Source: Carex sylvatica (taxonomy: Eukaryota; Streptophyta; Magnoliopsida; Poales; Cyperaceae). Taken from it: DNA of 16,487 bases. Below are positions 1-9,759 of the stretch, in pieces. The DNA is taken from positions 1 through 16,487 of the forward strand of contig CAXKVR010000627.1 of the NCBI GenBank assembly GCA_964058845.1, read 5' to 3'. The notes below the pieces were generated by a model. That model saw nothing but the letters and a program-made list of their open reading frames with translations. It was not told where the DNA came from and did not search any database. The position numbers were made by a program, and so were the translations under genes. Position 1 is the stretch's first letter. The number at the start of each line of letters is the position of its first letter.

Positions 1-151
1 CGCACTAGTGAAAAAAAAGATTAGAAGTAAAATAATTAGCAACAAAATATACAACATCTATGACATATGTTACCTACATCAGGGCATTTTAAATAACAAA
101 CTGGCCGTTATGCAACTCCTGAAGGAGAATAAGAACAATAAATACAAAATC
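1..151 (-). other. 3' UTR/downstream side of the NRDE2-like gene
   Basis: AT-rich sequence after the TGA stop of the minus-strand gene. No canonical AATAAA is visible on the minus strand, so the cleavage site cannot be placed; plant poly(A) signals are often degenerate. The transcript probably ends in here or just beyond the window edge. Confidence 0.55.
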
Positions 152-3100
152 TCAAAATTCCATCTCATCTTGTAACAGTATTTCGTATATATCTGTGCGA
201 ACATGCAACTCTTTGTCATGCATTACTTCTTGCAAATCTGATAGCTCCTTCAGTGTCAGAATAGAGCTTAATCTCTGGAAGCCGTCTAACCATAAACTCT
301 TCGACCTGCAATGAAAAATTATACAGACTTCACTGTCACACAATACAGAACCATGCTTTCTAGAGGTGGAGCTGTCACACTACAATTATTTGTATTTACC
401 TTCTCTTCTTTATTTTTTAACCTTAAATAATAGCATATCACCTAACTACTGTATACATAAATGAAGAGGGTTCAAATGCCTCCATTTTTTTGTGCCCCAT
501 CATGCCTCCACTTTTTAATTTTCTAATAACAAAAATGCTAAAATTTATATGTCAAAATAAAACCGTTAGATGTGATCTATACTATTTTCTCTACATGCAC
601 ATAAAAAATTATCACTTTTCGATTTTGGTTTTATATGAATCAATAAGTTGAAAAAACAAAGTCCTTAATTTATCCGCATCATTGTATTTTTGCAAGCTCT
701 TGATACTAATGAAAAGAAAATCGAGATGTCGTGATCTTTTACGTGTACATGGAGAAAATGATATAGATCATATCTAATGGTATTATTTTGACATTTAAGT
801 TCTAAATTTTAAGTTATTGTAGAAAAAGTGGATGCATGACAGAGAACACATTCCAATTTTAAACAACAAATCTGAAACTGATCTTACTCTACTTCCAGAG
901 TAATGAAATCATGCAAAAAATTTGTAAAATTGACTATTTGTTTTGTACATAATCATGGTGGAAAAATCAATGTACCAAATTAATTACCAAGGAAACTATA
1001 ATTTCCAGATTCCTGATTGTACAGAACAAATACTATACTCCATAATTTTATATATGAATGCATTACTCACAACATATAACAAGCTCAACGGTTTGAACAT
1101 CGCCATTCAAAATTTCAATTATAGTGGGAGTGACGGGGCACTAAAATAGTGGCAATTCATCCTGTCAATGCAATATTATATCCTACTGTTTCGCATACAT
1201 GACAACCGAATTAGAGGAGGAAGAAAGGGATTAGATGTAAAAGTACCAGGGACAAGCATGAATCGCTCGGAAGAAAACCCGTCTGGCGGCACCCGGATTA
1301 CAATTGACCTCTGTCTCATAAGCAAGGTACCACCGCCACAACAGCACTGACTTCTGCAATCTGTCATCTGCCAAAGCTTTTTCAAACAGCCCGTGAATCC
1401 TGTTGTGGGACCCATCTCGACCCCACTCAAAAGATATGACAAAAAGCCAGACGACTACAGATGGGTTCCTACAAAGAAGAAAGAACCAATGATCACAAAT
1501 TAAGCCCACAACATATTTTGGGCCTGCACATATTAGAGCAGTAATGTTACATGTTTGCTCACACTACATGTTTTTATGCCTGCATCTAATACGACTTTCT
1601 TTGGGTTTGCAAACAGAAAAGGTAACAAAATTGTCTCTACGTTTTCCATCTTAACTCAACCATATAATTGTGCAACTAGTTCATATAAATCCCGTATGTA
1701 ATTCAATTTTTATTTTTATTTTTTTTAAAAATCACTTCAAGCAGGGAAAAAAAAATGCTATCATCCCATAATATCCATCATATTAGTTTAATCAAATAGT
1801 CAGATGTCAGAGGCATATATGGGAAATATTGATGTTATCTTCAAACATAGACAATTTTAGGTTCAATTTGCTCAGAACCATGCCAAAACGAAAGAACTTT
1901 CAAAACAAAGAACTCAAACCTCTGAGCAGTTTTGTCAAGTATGAGACGAACTTTACTAGAAACACTGTAGAAGGCGCTGAGAGATAACATGGCAATGAAG
2001 GATTTGGGGTTAAACGGGTAGATATGTAATCCTTGAGAAACACTCTTCCATACCCTAGACATTTTCAGTTGTTTCATGTGCCTAAGGATAAGCCTGATGT
2101 AATATTCCCACAGGCACTCTAGCTCCAAGCTGTGGTTTCTCCTTTCTTGAAAAAAAAAAATAATTACTGGAAAATTTAGAAAACCACATAAATCCAAAAC
2201 AGAAATTAATTCAGATCAAAATATTGCATAAAAAATTCCTGATTGCACTATTTGCAAAAATGTCCTGCTATTATTGGAGAAGTCTTCTTGCATTGTCAAT
2301 TTTATCACATTGTTAATCATAATAACATGAAAAATGACATCTTGTAAAAGTTACAAGCGTGAACTGTACTTATCTAGTTCTCGGTTGCCATACTGCATTA
2401 TTTCAGATTAGTCCATCAGTCTATTTTATTGATATCTTTTTCTTTTATGTTGAAGCTGACTAGATTTTTGGAATATGTACAATTAAGTTGCATCTCCCAA
2501 CACTGTAAGCTCATTTTATATTTTGGCAAATAATGAGAAGGGTGTTGTATTTTCTGCAATTCAATGGTAACATTGGGTGTCTATTGCAATTTTATTTTAA
2601 AAACAAAAAAACAAAAAAACCGACCTGGAAGTACCATAGAAAAGGCCTCCTCTATTACTTCAAGCCCACAAGAAAAACCAGATGTTATGGTTTCAAACAA
2701 AGAAGCTGAGCAAACAAGAGCAACAGCACTCTCCTTCATAGAACCACGAGCCCATTCAGGTCGCAAACTCTTGATCTGCTCCTTGAAACCCTGACGTACC
2801 CGCAATATCTGAGGGCTTGGCACAGCAGATATAAACGGGGTGTATTTAGCATTGCTGCCTAGGCAGGAAAGGATGTGCAAGACACGCTGAACAGATGACT
2901 CGGAATTAATAGCCATCTCCACCTCGATGTACCAGAGATATAGCAGGGGAGCCTTGTCTTGAAAATCCTACTTTTGATTTAACACATTTAGATACATATT
3001 CATATAGTTTCAAGAACAAATTTATAATCAGAACTGTGAGAACAAATTCAAGTTCTAGACAGGGTTATCTCATCAAACAAAAGCATTTCTATTAACCATT

Positions 3101-6100
3101 AAAAGCAGGATAGTTACCTTTGGAGCTCCTTCAACAGATAACAAAGCCATGTCAAATATCTTTCTTGCAAGATCAACGTTACCATGGGCTGCCTCAGTTT
3201 GTGCATATATACCGCAGAGTAGAAAATCCTTCCATGGAAGTCAGAAAAAATTGCAAAAATAATTAGCACAAATTTCTTGAGATTCAACAAATTAGTTTTT
3301 TGACAAAAATTACAGGACATAAAGTCATTATGTACCTGACGATCTTTCTTCAGCAGGTTTTTAGCCAATGCACGGGATGGATTAACCAAATCAGAAGAGG
3401 AATTATTCGTAGTAGAAAGCGACTCTTCGAGATCAAGAAGGGATTGCTCCAAAATGTGATTACGTGGAAGAACTTCAAGGCATAGTACTATTGAGTTCTT
3501 TAGAAATTTCACCATTGTTGCATCTCTTGAGAAATCACTTGAACTGCCCAAAATAGACATTAATTCTGCATTATCCTTGACAATTCTCAAATCTTCAAGA
3601 ATTTGACAAGGAACAGCTTCTAAGCTCAGGATTTTATCAAGCCAACTTGAATTGTTGGTACAACTCCTAGAAGTCACAAAAACAAAAAACAAAAAACAAG
3701 AAAAAAAAAATTATGACCATTGTACCATTAGTGCATTTCTTGTTAAATTTATTCAACAAAAACCTACCTTAAATAGACAATAAAAGAAAGTCCTAAAAAA
3801 ATACCATTTTGAAACTTCTCCGCCGAAGAAATCAATAAACTGGCAGATAAGGGAAAACCGAGCCGCCTCTGATGATAATGAGAACAAGTAGTCAGCCACA
3901 TCTTCAAATAATATCACCCTTGAAAGTTGTTCATCACCTTCTTCATGAACTGATCCATTTATAAGAACATTGTATTACTAAAAAAACAAACATTGGCTTA
4001 ATAAAACGAGCTCGGAGGGGGGTAATCCCATGTACCGGCATTTTCACGAACAGGCATCCACTGCTTGTAGTCTCTTGTTACTTCCTCCTCAGACCATCTA
4101 TGCCAAATTTTAGCATCTTTAACCTCACTATGAGACTCAGAATCAACATCAATACCAAGCTTCTTTAGCAACGACTCAACATCCTGTGTTTGATTGTTTT
4201 CATCATCAGAGGCACCTTCACTGTTTTCTTCAGCAATAGAAGTTTCTCCTGTTGTTTCGCCATTAGATTCCATGTTAGTTTCACTCTCTTTGGATCGAGG
4301 ATCAAACCAACCACTCCATCCTCCAGTTTCTACCTCTTGTGAGCTTTCCTGAACAGAAAAGAGCTTTTACTGACAATATACTGTACCAGAAAATAGGTAC
4401 TGATATTTCTTGTATTAACCAACTATAAAAAATTTAGATACTTGCTAATAGCCCCAACTGTGGTTCAGCACAAATGTGCGATGGCATAGGTAAAATTCTA
4501 TAAAGTATTGACAACTCCACTAACTGTGTGGTCTATAATTACATTAAGCAGCAATTGGAATAAAATCAAGCACAAACAAACTTCAATGCTGGTTCAAATT
4601 TGCATCGGTTTGTTATCAAACTGTTTGGTGAAGTAAATATGCAAAGGCTATTTGTATAAAATGGTAGTTTAGTCATTCATAAGTTTACACCATGTGTTTT
4701 GATTGCTAGATGTCATTAGCTAATAACCAAAAAACTGATGAGTGTCAATTACAAATATACAGCAAAATAATGGGATCACTTGCAAAATGATAACAGAATC
4801 AGTTCGTGCAAATACAATACCGGTGCTTTACCAATAGTCTTAAATACTAAAGCATGTTAGCATCACATTTGTTGTAGGTACGAGTCATTACAGGAACAAC
4901 AACAGAAACGGTTCCTCTTGATAGTTTACCTGCATGAGTGCATTCCTCTGCCTTTCTTCATCCTTTGACAGCCACGATGACCAACCTAGGGCCCCACCTT
5001 CTCCAATCCGTGCCCCAGAACTATTCCAAAAATGCTCAAACAATCTCTTTTTGCTTCCTGGTGTGAGATCCAAGATTGGGCTAAACAAACTATACTCAAT
5101 CTGAGATTGGAACAAGCCAGTTGCTAGCTCTTTATGACCTGTTTGCCACTCAAACCGGCATAGATTTACAAAGATGTCAGCTAGACCAAGTTCTATCTGC
5201 ACTAGGAGAGAACTTGGCTGCACCTGATCACCAATTTTCAAATCCTGTATGATTAAAGAAATTAACAAAATTTCATAATTTTTCTTTTGTGAAGGTCATT
5301 GGGCAAGTTGCCCAGTGACAATTGCATTAATTAGAAAAGGTATTCATAGCCTACATAGTTACATAAATACATACAGCATAAAGTTAGAAACCCCCACCAA
5401 ATACTGAAAAGTACTGGAATAAAAGTAAAATATATTCTGGCAGAGTCTATCCTATGTCTCTTGCGCACATTGTCTTTAACTCTAATTGTTGTGGTACCAC
5501 TTCCGTGCTTCAACACTGGTATCATTAATAATCACTATCACCACCCTGCTTTCCTGAGAGAAGACTCTTCTGATGCGTTCACACCATAATGAAATTTCAT
5601 AAATTTACGATTAAACTAAAAAAGAAAAAAGACAACAGGAAACTGAAAGAAAAGAAAGGTAGAGATGAACCTGCCTAGAGAGCTTGTAGCAGGCTAAAGA
5701 TAGAGCTTGAATAGCATAAGCATAGCTCTGACGCATGTCAGAGACCTTGAACCGGGAGAACTCACCCTGGCGAACAAGTAGATACTCCTTCCACAATCTG
5801 ACACTATCGGAATGCTTGACTAGTATTCTCTCCCATCTAGCGAAGAGTGCTTCAGTCGTGTCTCTGTCTCGGTACGAGCTCAAGAGACAAATTAGGAGCT
5901 CTTCACTGTCTGGATTAAGTTCCATGGCCTTCTCTAGTATGCTTATTTTCTTTTCAAGAGTTTGCAACCGCGCTGCCTTCTGAGGTTGAGACCTTGCAAT
6001 CTTATCCTATTTACAAAGTTCATGATTTATCACTTTACAATCAGTCACATAATAATTGTTGGAATTTTTTTTCTTTTTTTTTCAATCAAGCCAAGAACCA

Positions 6101-7987
6101 ATATTTATCATCTAAGCAAATAACACCGAGGCTTCTCCAATTAGTCAGTTAACAACAAACATTTTAACAACAAACATTTCAGAAATTTTGCAACTGGCAC
6201 AAAACTGTTTAACTTAAGCTTGATGTTTAAGGTATATTGATATTACATCAATTACTAGTTACTAACAATTTTGACCCTAGCTGCATGAGGCATTGTATCC
6301 AAAGCTCCTTTCATCAAACCAAATAATTAAGAAAAAAAAAAATAAAGCACGTAATATAAAGTACAATTAAGCAAAACAAATTTATCTGAAACTTAGACAA
6401 AGACAAATGAAGTTGCTAAAAGAAAATATTCTAAATATTTACCTGAAATTGAGCAAAAGACAGCCATATTTTCTCATCATGTGGAAATTCACGAGACATC
6501 CTGTTGAACTCCCTTGTTTTCTTAATTATCTCATCTTCCCATGACTCCTCGACCTCTTCAGAAGAATCGCCATCATTTTCACGGAGAGAGAATGGTTCCA
6601 GAGGAATATACTCCTCAGGCACCATAAATTGATTTTTTTTCTGTGAAATTTTGAGGTGCTTATAACCCTTGTTTCGTTCTAAAGCTGTGTACTTGATCGA
6701 AAAGTAACGGCCTCGAGATCTGGCTTTGCTGTCCAAACCATCTAAATCTGCATCTTCACCCAAATGTAATGACGGTTTTGTACGATCAAAGAACTTGAAA
6801 TTATGCCCGGATGGATCTGAATTACTCTGAAGCTTGTACCGTGCTATGTCCATTCTACAAATAATTTCTCACTATCAGGAAATTGGAATTGTTCCACTGA
6901 CATTTTTTATGCATAGAAGGAGATTATAATAACCATTTGAGTAAGACTACGGTACTTGCAAAGCACAGATCAGTCCATGCTATCGTATCTCCGTTTTCAA
7001 CGTTCAAACAATCGATCCAAACCGCCCAACATGATCGTCATATGAAAATATACTTGGAGTCCAAATTATACATTTCTTATATTTATTTTTTTTACTTTTT
7101 TTAAAATAGGTAGTCACTACTTTCAAAATCTTTAGATCAGGTGATTTTCTACCTATCTAAAAAAATAGTAAAACAATTCTAAAAAATGAAAAATTTGGTC
7201 TCCAAGTGCATTTTTATATAGAGATCACGTGGAAGTTGAACTGTTCGGATCAATTGTTTGAACTTTGTAACAGAGATTGATCAACAGCACTTACTGTTCT
7301 GCACTTTGCAAGCACCGTAGCCTCACTCTAACCATTTCTAATCAGCATTTAAAAATACCTTAATGTGCATGCATTCAAGTATTGGATACTGCTAGAGAAA
7401 AATTTACACTACGTAATTAACTTTCAGATGAGTTCAAGTGTTAATTAGAAAGAAATATACCTGTAAAGGGTACCATATGCCAGATTATCCGAATCCCCTC
7501 TAGCATCGAAGTAATAATCCTTATCGGGTTTTTTACCCGACCTATCCCAGACTTGAACCCCTGACTTCCTTGAACTGGCCTCGCCCCCTCTCGGCTTATC
7601 TCTATCTCGTCTCCTCTTCTTCTTCTTCCTACTCTCCTTTCTTCTGGAACGCTTTTCTTCCTCTTCTCCATCAGTGCCCGATCCAAAACCAGACTGGGAT
7701 GGAGAGTGCACGAGATCGTACTTCGCCACTAGCAGCTTCCGATCATTCGGAGAATCGAGAGCTTCTTCATCTGATTCCACTGCAGGAACGGCGGCGACAG
7801 TGGAGTGAATAGCGGAGACGTCGAAGGTGAAACTGGAATTGGAGAGCCACTGCGGGTTGTTAGAGGAGGCAGGAGGGAGGGAATAAGTAGGGTTTGAGGA
7901 CGTAGGAAAGACAGGGAACAGTGAGGAGGTGGAGGTGTTGACGGTGGTGAGGCGGTTGTCGGGTGGCTCCGGCGAAGGAGCCTCCAT
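152..7987 (-). CDS. NRDE2: NRDE2-like nuclear exosome/RNA-surveillance regulator, 12 coding exons, 1144 aa
   Basis: Coding exons in transcript order: 7461-7987, 6443-6854, 5671-6006, 4930-5244, 4036-4348, 3805-3949, 3336-3666, 3118-3228, 2625-2967, 1920-2145, 1247-1468, 152-305. Every intron is GT-AG, every junction keeps frame, and the sum is 3435 nt (1144 codons plus TGA). Seen: an acidic stretch then a Lys/Arg-rich tract at residues about 112-133 (likely nuclear signal); a conserved block spanning the exon 1/2 junction (AYGTLYRMDIARYKL) followed by GRYFSIKY and PEEYIPLEP; then repeated HAT-like helices with paired aromatics (KIWLSFAQF, VRLWKEYLL, LLYLWYIEVEM, LWEYYIRLI, LWRWYLAYE) to the C-terminus. 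Known for the family (Pfam NRDE-2): nuclear protein that binds the MTR4 helicase of the exosome in animals and acts in nuclear RNAi in C. elegans. Length fits plant homologues. The start is the first ATG, with the promoter directly behind it. The exon structure is inferred, not transcript-verified; exon 5/6 is the least obvious junction. Confidence 0.93.
306..1246 (-). other. Intron 11 of the NRDE2-like gene (941 nt, the longest)
   Basis: GT donor at 1246-1245 follows the codon start TG of a Trp, and the CAG acceptor at 308-306 supplies the third base, giving CPWSKSLWLDGF across the junction. Apart from the foldback at about 501-838 I see only AT-rich filler; the short open frames here have no recognisable protein features. 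Confidence 0.85.
501..838. mobile_element. Foldback (MITE-like) element in intron 11
   Basis: The left arm (from CATGCCTCCACTTTT at 501) pairs with the reverse complement of the right arm (AAAAAGTGGATGCATG, ending near 838). The best-conserved arm parts are 549-606 and 737-795, both reading as TGTCAAAATAA..CC.TTAGAT.TGATCTATA in the same sense. The arms are clearly diverged, so the insertion is probably old. I could not find a convincing target-site duplication, so the ends and the superfamily are uncertain. Confidence 0.6.
1469..1919 (-). other. Intron 10 of the NRDE2-like gene
   Basis: 451 nt with GT at 1919-1918 and TTGTAG acceptor ending at 1469. AT-rich, no repeat or RNA gene recognised. 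Phase 2 on both sides rebuilds Arg then NPSVVVWLF. Confidence 0.85.
2146..2624 (-). other. Intron 9 of the NRDE2-like gene
   Basis: 479 nt. Donor CCAG|GT at 2624-2623; the acceptor is a poly-T tract then CAAG ending at 2146. The join makes FSMVLPERRNHSLELE, which reads as family-like sequence. No other feature seen inside. Confidence 0.82.
3950..4035 (-). other. Intron 5 of the NRDE2-like gene, short (86 nt)
   Basis: Donor GCCG|GTACAT at 4036/4035 and acceptor GGATCAG|TTC at 3950/3949 give WMPVRENAVHEEGDEQLSRV in frame. If retained, the frame continues for about a dozen codons (GTWDYPPPSSFY) and stops. A nearer acceptor (poly-T then TAG, ending at about 3978) was tested but leads to stops. 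Confidence 0.75.
4349..4929 (-). other. Intron 4 of the NRDE2-like gene
   Basis: 581 nt, phase 0, GTAAAC donor and TTCAG acceptor. AT-rich; I see no repeat, RNA gene or coding potential in it. Confidence 0.85.
5245..5670 (-). other. Intron 3 of the NRDE2-like gene
   Basis: 426 nt, phase 0. Contains a small hairpin at about 5298-5316 (CATTGGGCAA / TTGCCCAGTG) and a less AT-rich stretch (about 5460-5580) that may be an old transposon scrap, but I cannot assign it. Confidence 0.8.
6007..6442 (-). other. Intron 2 of the NRDE2-like gene
   Basis: 436 nt, phase 0, between SFAQFQ and DKIARSQPQ. Contains a T-rich run near 6065-6083 and the direct repeat AACAACAAACATTT (about 6151-6178); nothing else recognised. 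Confidence 0.83.
6939..7328. mobile_element. Mutator-like MITE (foldback) in intron 1 of the NRDE2-like gene
   Basis: About 390 bp. The left end GAGTAAGACTACGGTACTTG is the diverged inverted copy of the right end (CAAGCACCGTAGCCTCACTC), and the similarity runs inward over roughly 140 bp on each side. It is flanked by an exact 9-bp direct repeat TAACCATTT (6930-6938 and 7329-7337), the target-duplication length of Mutator-like transposons. The TIR starts with G, as is common for that superfamily. No coding capacity, so non-autonomous. The inner core (CTTGGAGTCCAAATT at about 7053 and inverted near 7190-7208) is shared with the other MITEs here. The whole element lies inside intron 1 (6855-7460), so it is transcribed with the host gene. 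Confidence 0.9.
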
Positions 7988-8150
7988 TTTAGCGCGCTAA
8001 TAGAGTTGGGTCGTACTGATAATTGGATTGCTTTGTTCTTATGTTGGAGTCTTGGAGACAGACGACGGATTGCGAGCGCAGAGATGGGCCGGGCCGTTTA
8101 GGAGTTCTATATGGCCATTTGGGCAATTTTGGGCTGGATGGAGGGTGTAC
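7988..8150 (-). promoter_or_regulatory. Promoter/5' leader side of the NRDE2-like gene
   Basis: Just upstream of the ATG are a perfect 12-bp palindrome TTAGCGCGCTAA (7989-8000, E2F-like core) and, further out, TGGGCC at 8085-8090 and TGGGCT at 8130-8135. TGGGCY motifs (site II elements) are known binding sites for TCP factors in plant housekeeping and proliferation-linked promoters. No clear TATA box is seen. This segment is less AT-rich than the DNA beyond it. The transcription start is not placed. Confidence 0.5.
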
Positions 8151-8279
8151 TGTCGGAGGCCTTGTAATATTAATTTAGTGAATCCAAGTCCAATCACTGC
8201 TAAAATGCTTTTTTTCTTCTTCTTTTTTAGCTTAACGATGGAAGTTTTTATAAAAATAGAGAAAATTATTGATGTCTAT

Positions 8280-8905
8280 TGAAATATTTTATATTGTCTA
8301 TTTTTTATTTAAAACACTAAACTGAAATTTATAAATTTAATTAATTATTTAGTTCTATTTAATAGTTGAAATACATGTTATGTTCTTTTTTATCAATGTA
8401 CACGTACATTTGTCTTGCAGCACTCCATTATTTTTTTCAGTGATTTTGTCTGGCGCCAGCCGTGCAACCTATGTTTCTCTCATGTTAATTTTTTCAAGAT
8501 TTAAATATCATTTATCGCATCATAGTAGAATGGTTAAAAAAACAACGCTATATCCATATAGTACTGCTATAGTGCGGACTAGCGTGCTATAGCGCAGATA
8601 GCGCTATAGTTTGTATTGTCCAAAAACACTATAGCATCACTATAGCGTTATAGTGCGCTATTTAGAACCTTAAAAAAAATTTCTTCTACAATTACTTCTT
8701 CCAGCAACTTTAGGGACATATTGCACAGCTGACGGTAGGCAATATTACATAAAAATGATGAACCGCATCCAGTGAGTTGAACGTGTCAATTTTAAAATAG
8801 GGCAAAACAAGTATTTCAACTATTAAATAGGACTAAATAAATAATTAAATTTAAAATTTTCATAATTACTGAATATAATGAAAAATGATAAAGTATTTTA
8901 ATGAA
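8280..8905. repeat. Foldback element with 47-bp conserved inverted arms
   Basis: Arms at 8333-8379 and 8806-8852 are inverted copies with three mismatches in 47 positions by hand count (key segment CTATTTAATAGTTGAAATAC). Similarity appears to continue more weakly outward on both sides, so the limits given are approximate. The arms enclose about 425 bp that include the CTATAG-rich stretch. It has the look of a non-autonomous DNA transposon; no target-site duplication was resolved and the superfamily is unknown. Confidence 0.6.
8545..8662. repeat. CTATAG/TAGCGC-rich internally repetitive segment
   Basis: About 120 bp built from many overlapping copies of CTATAG, GCGCTAT and TATAGTGC in both orientations, so it can fold on itself in several registers. 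It stands out from its AT-rich surroundings by its many CG dinucleotides. It is flanked by similar short segments (TAGAATGGTTAAAAAAAC at 8526 and TAGAACCTTAAAAAAAAT at 8662), possibly by chance. It may be the core of the surrounding foldback or a separate nested insertion. Confidence 0.5.
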
Positions 8906-9314
8906 AAATGGGAAATAAGATATTTGAGAGTATTTGGAAAATAAAACCGTTTAACTAAGCTTTTGAGATCTTTGAGTTGGTGTTTGGGTCTCTAACCTTT
9001 AATCTTACAAACAGCTGTGACAATCAAATTTTACTCATACGCTAACTAATATGTATATTTGGCTCTTGATTTATGTAGGTTGTGCTTCAAAATTGCGTGC
9101 GTAGAGAAAGAGAACGGGAAGGGAATAAAGGAGATAAGAACAATGACTTTCCTGCACAATAATCACTGCACTCCGATTTGAAAATGAATGATTTCGCTCC
9201 TCCTCTGATTCTCTTTTTTATAGCAGGTGAACGAGCCTAGTAATGTACTATATGAAAAACCATGAGTCCAACCTTCACCAAAAAAAAAAATTTGAATTAT
9301 ATATTATTTATTTA
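8906..9314. other. Intergenic, no recognisable feature
   Basis: AT-rich DNA without coding potential, repeat or RNA gene that I can recognise on either strand. Confidence 0.5.
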
Positions 9315-9323
9315 TATTTATGA

Positions 9324-9750
9324 TGAGATTGGCTAAGTTCAAAGTAGTATGACTAAGGTCTTGATGCTACTAAGTCAGTTTTGCAATGTTCAAAGTTTAA
9401 AAAGTCAGTATGAAGTACTCAACGTGTTCTCTATATTAAAATGTGTTTGGAGACCAAATTTTATATATTTTTTTAAATTCATTACTATTATTTTAGGATT
9501 TTTTTTAAAATCACTGTTTTAATAATAAATAAATAAATAAAATCTGAAAAACCATGTTTCAAAAATCCTAAAATATAGTAATAAAATTTCCAAATAAAAG
9601 TAAGATGTAGACTCCAAGCATATTTTAATATGGAGAATATGCACGTTGAGCACTTTAAAATTTAGATCGATTTTCTGAACTTTGAATATCACAAAATTAA
9701 CTTGGTAGCACCAAATTCTTGGTCATACCACTTTGATCTTAGCCAATCTC
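9324..9750. mobile_element. Mutator-like MITE (foldback), intergenic
   Basis: About 427 bp with long inverted arms: left GAGATTGGCTAAGTTCAAAG (from 9325), right ending CTTTGATCTTAGCCAATCTC (9750). Flanked by an exact 9-bp direct repeat TATTTATGA (9315-9323 and 9751-9759), the length expected for Mutator-like insertions; one extra T sits between the left repeat and the arm. The internal core GTTTGGAGACCAAATTTT (left, about 9445) recurs inverted and diverged near 9608-9625. No coding capacity. Confidence 0.87.
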
Positions 9751-9759
9751 TATTTATGA

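Noticed and set aside
943..1149. Open frame of 68 codons on the plus strand
   Set aside because: Lies inside intron 11 of the minus-strand gene, has AT-rich residue composition and no recognisable domain.
1168..1442. Open frames overlapping the RAIHACPW exon in other frames
   Set aside because: They are shadows of the well-supported NRDE2 exon 1247-1468.
3950..4020. Alternative exon 5/6 join using the poly-T TAG acceptor near 3978
   Set aside because: All reading frames from that acceptor hit stops or give an intron too short; the acceptor at 3950 gives a clean in-frame join.
5298..5316. Small GC-containing hairpin in intron 3
   Set aside because: Perhaps part of an old retroelement scrap, but too short and isolated to call a functional RNA structure or an element.
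7570..7812. Plus-strand open frame opposite NRDE2 exon 1
   Set aside because: Ser/Leu-rich antisense shadow of the Arg/Lys/Ser-rich exon; no independent support.
8028..8282. Plus-strand open frame of 84 codons divergent from NRDE2
   Set aside because: Covers the promoter and ends in a poly-Phe run from a T tract; no domain, no splice partners.
8380..8592. Plus-strand open frame of 70 codons
   Set aside because: Falls across a foldback repeat; composition looks like translated repeat DNA.
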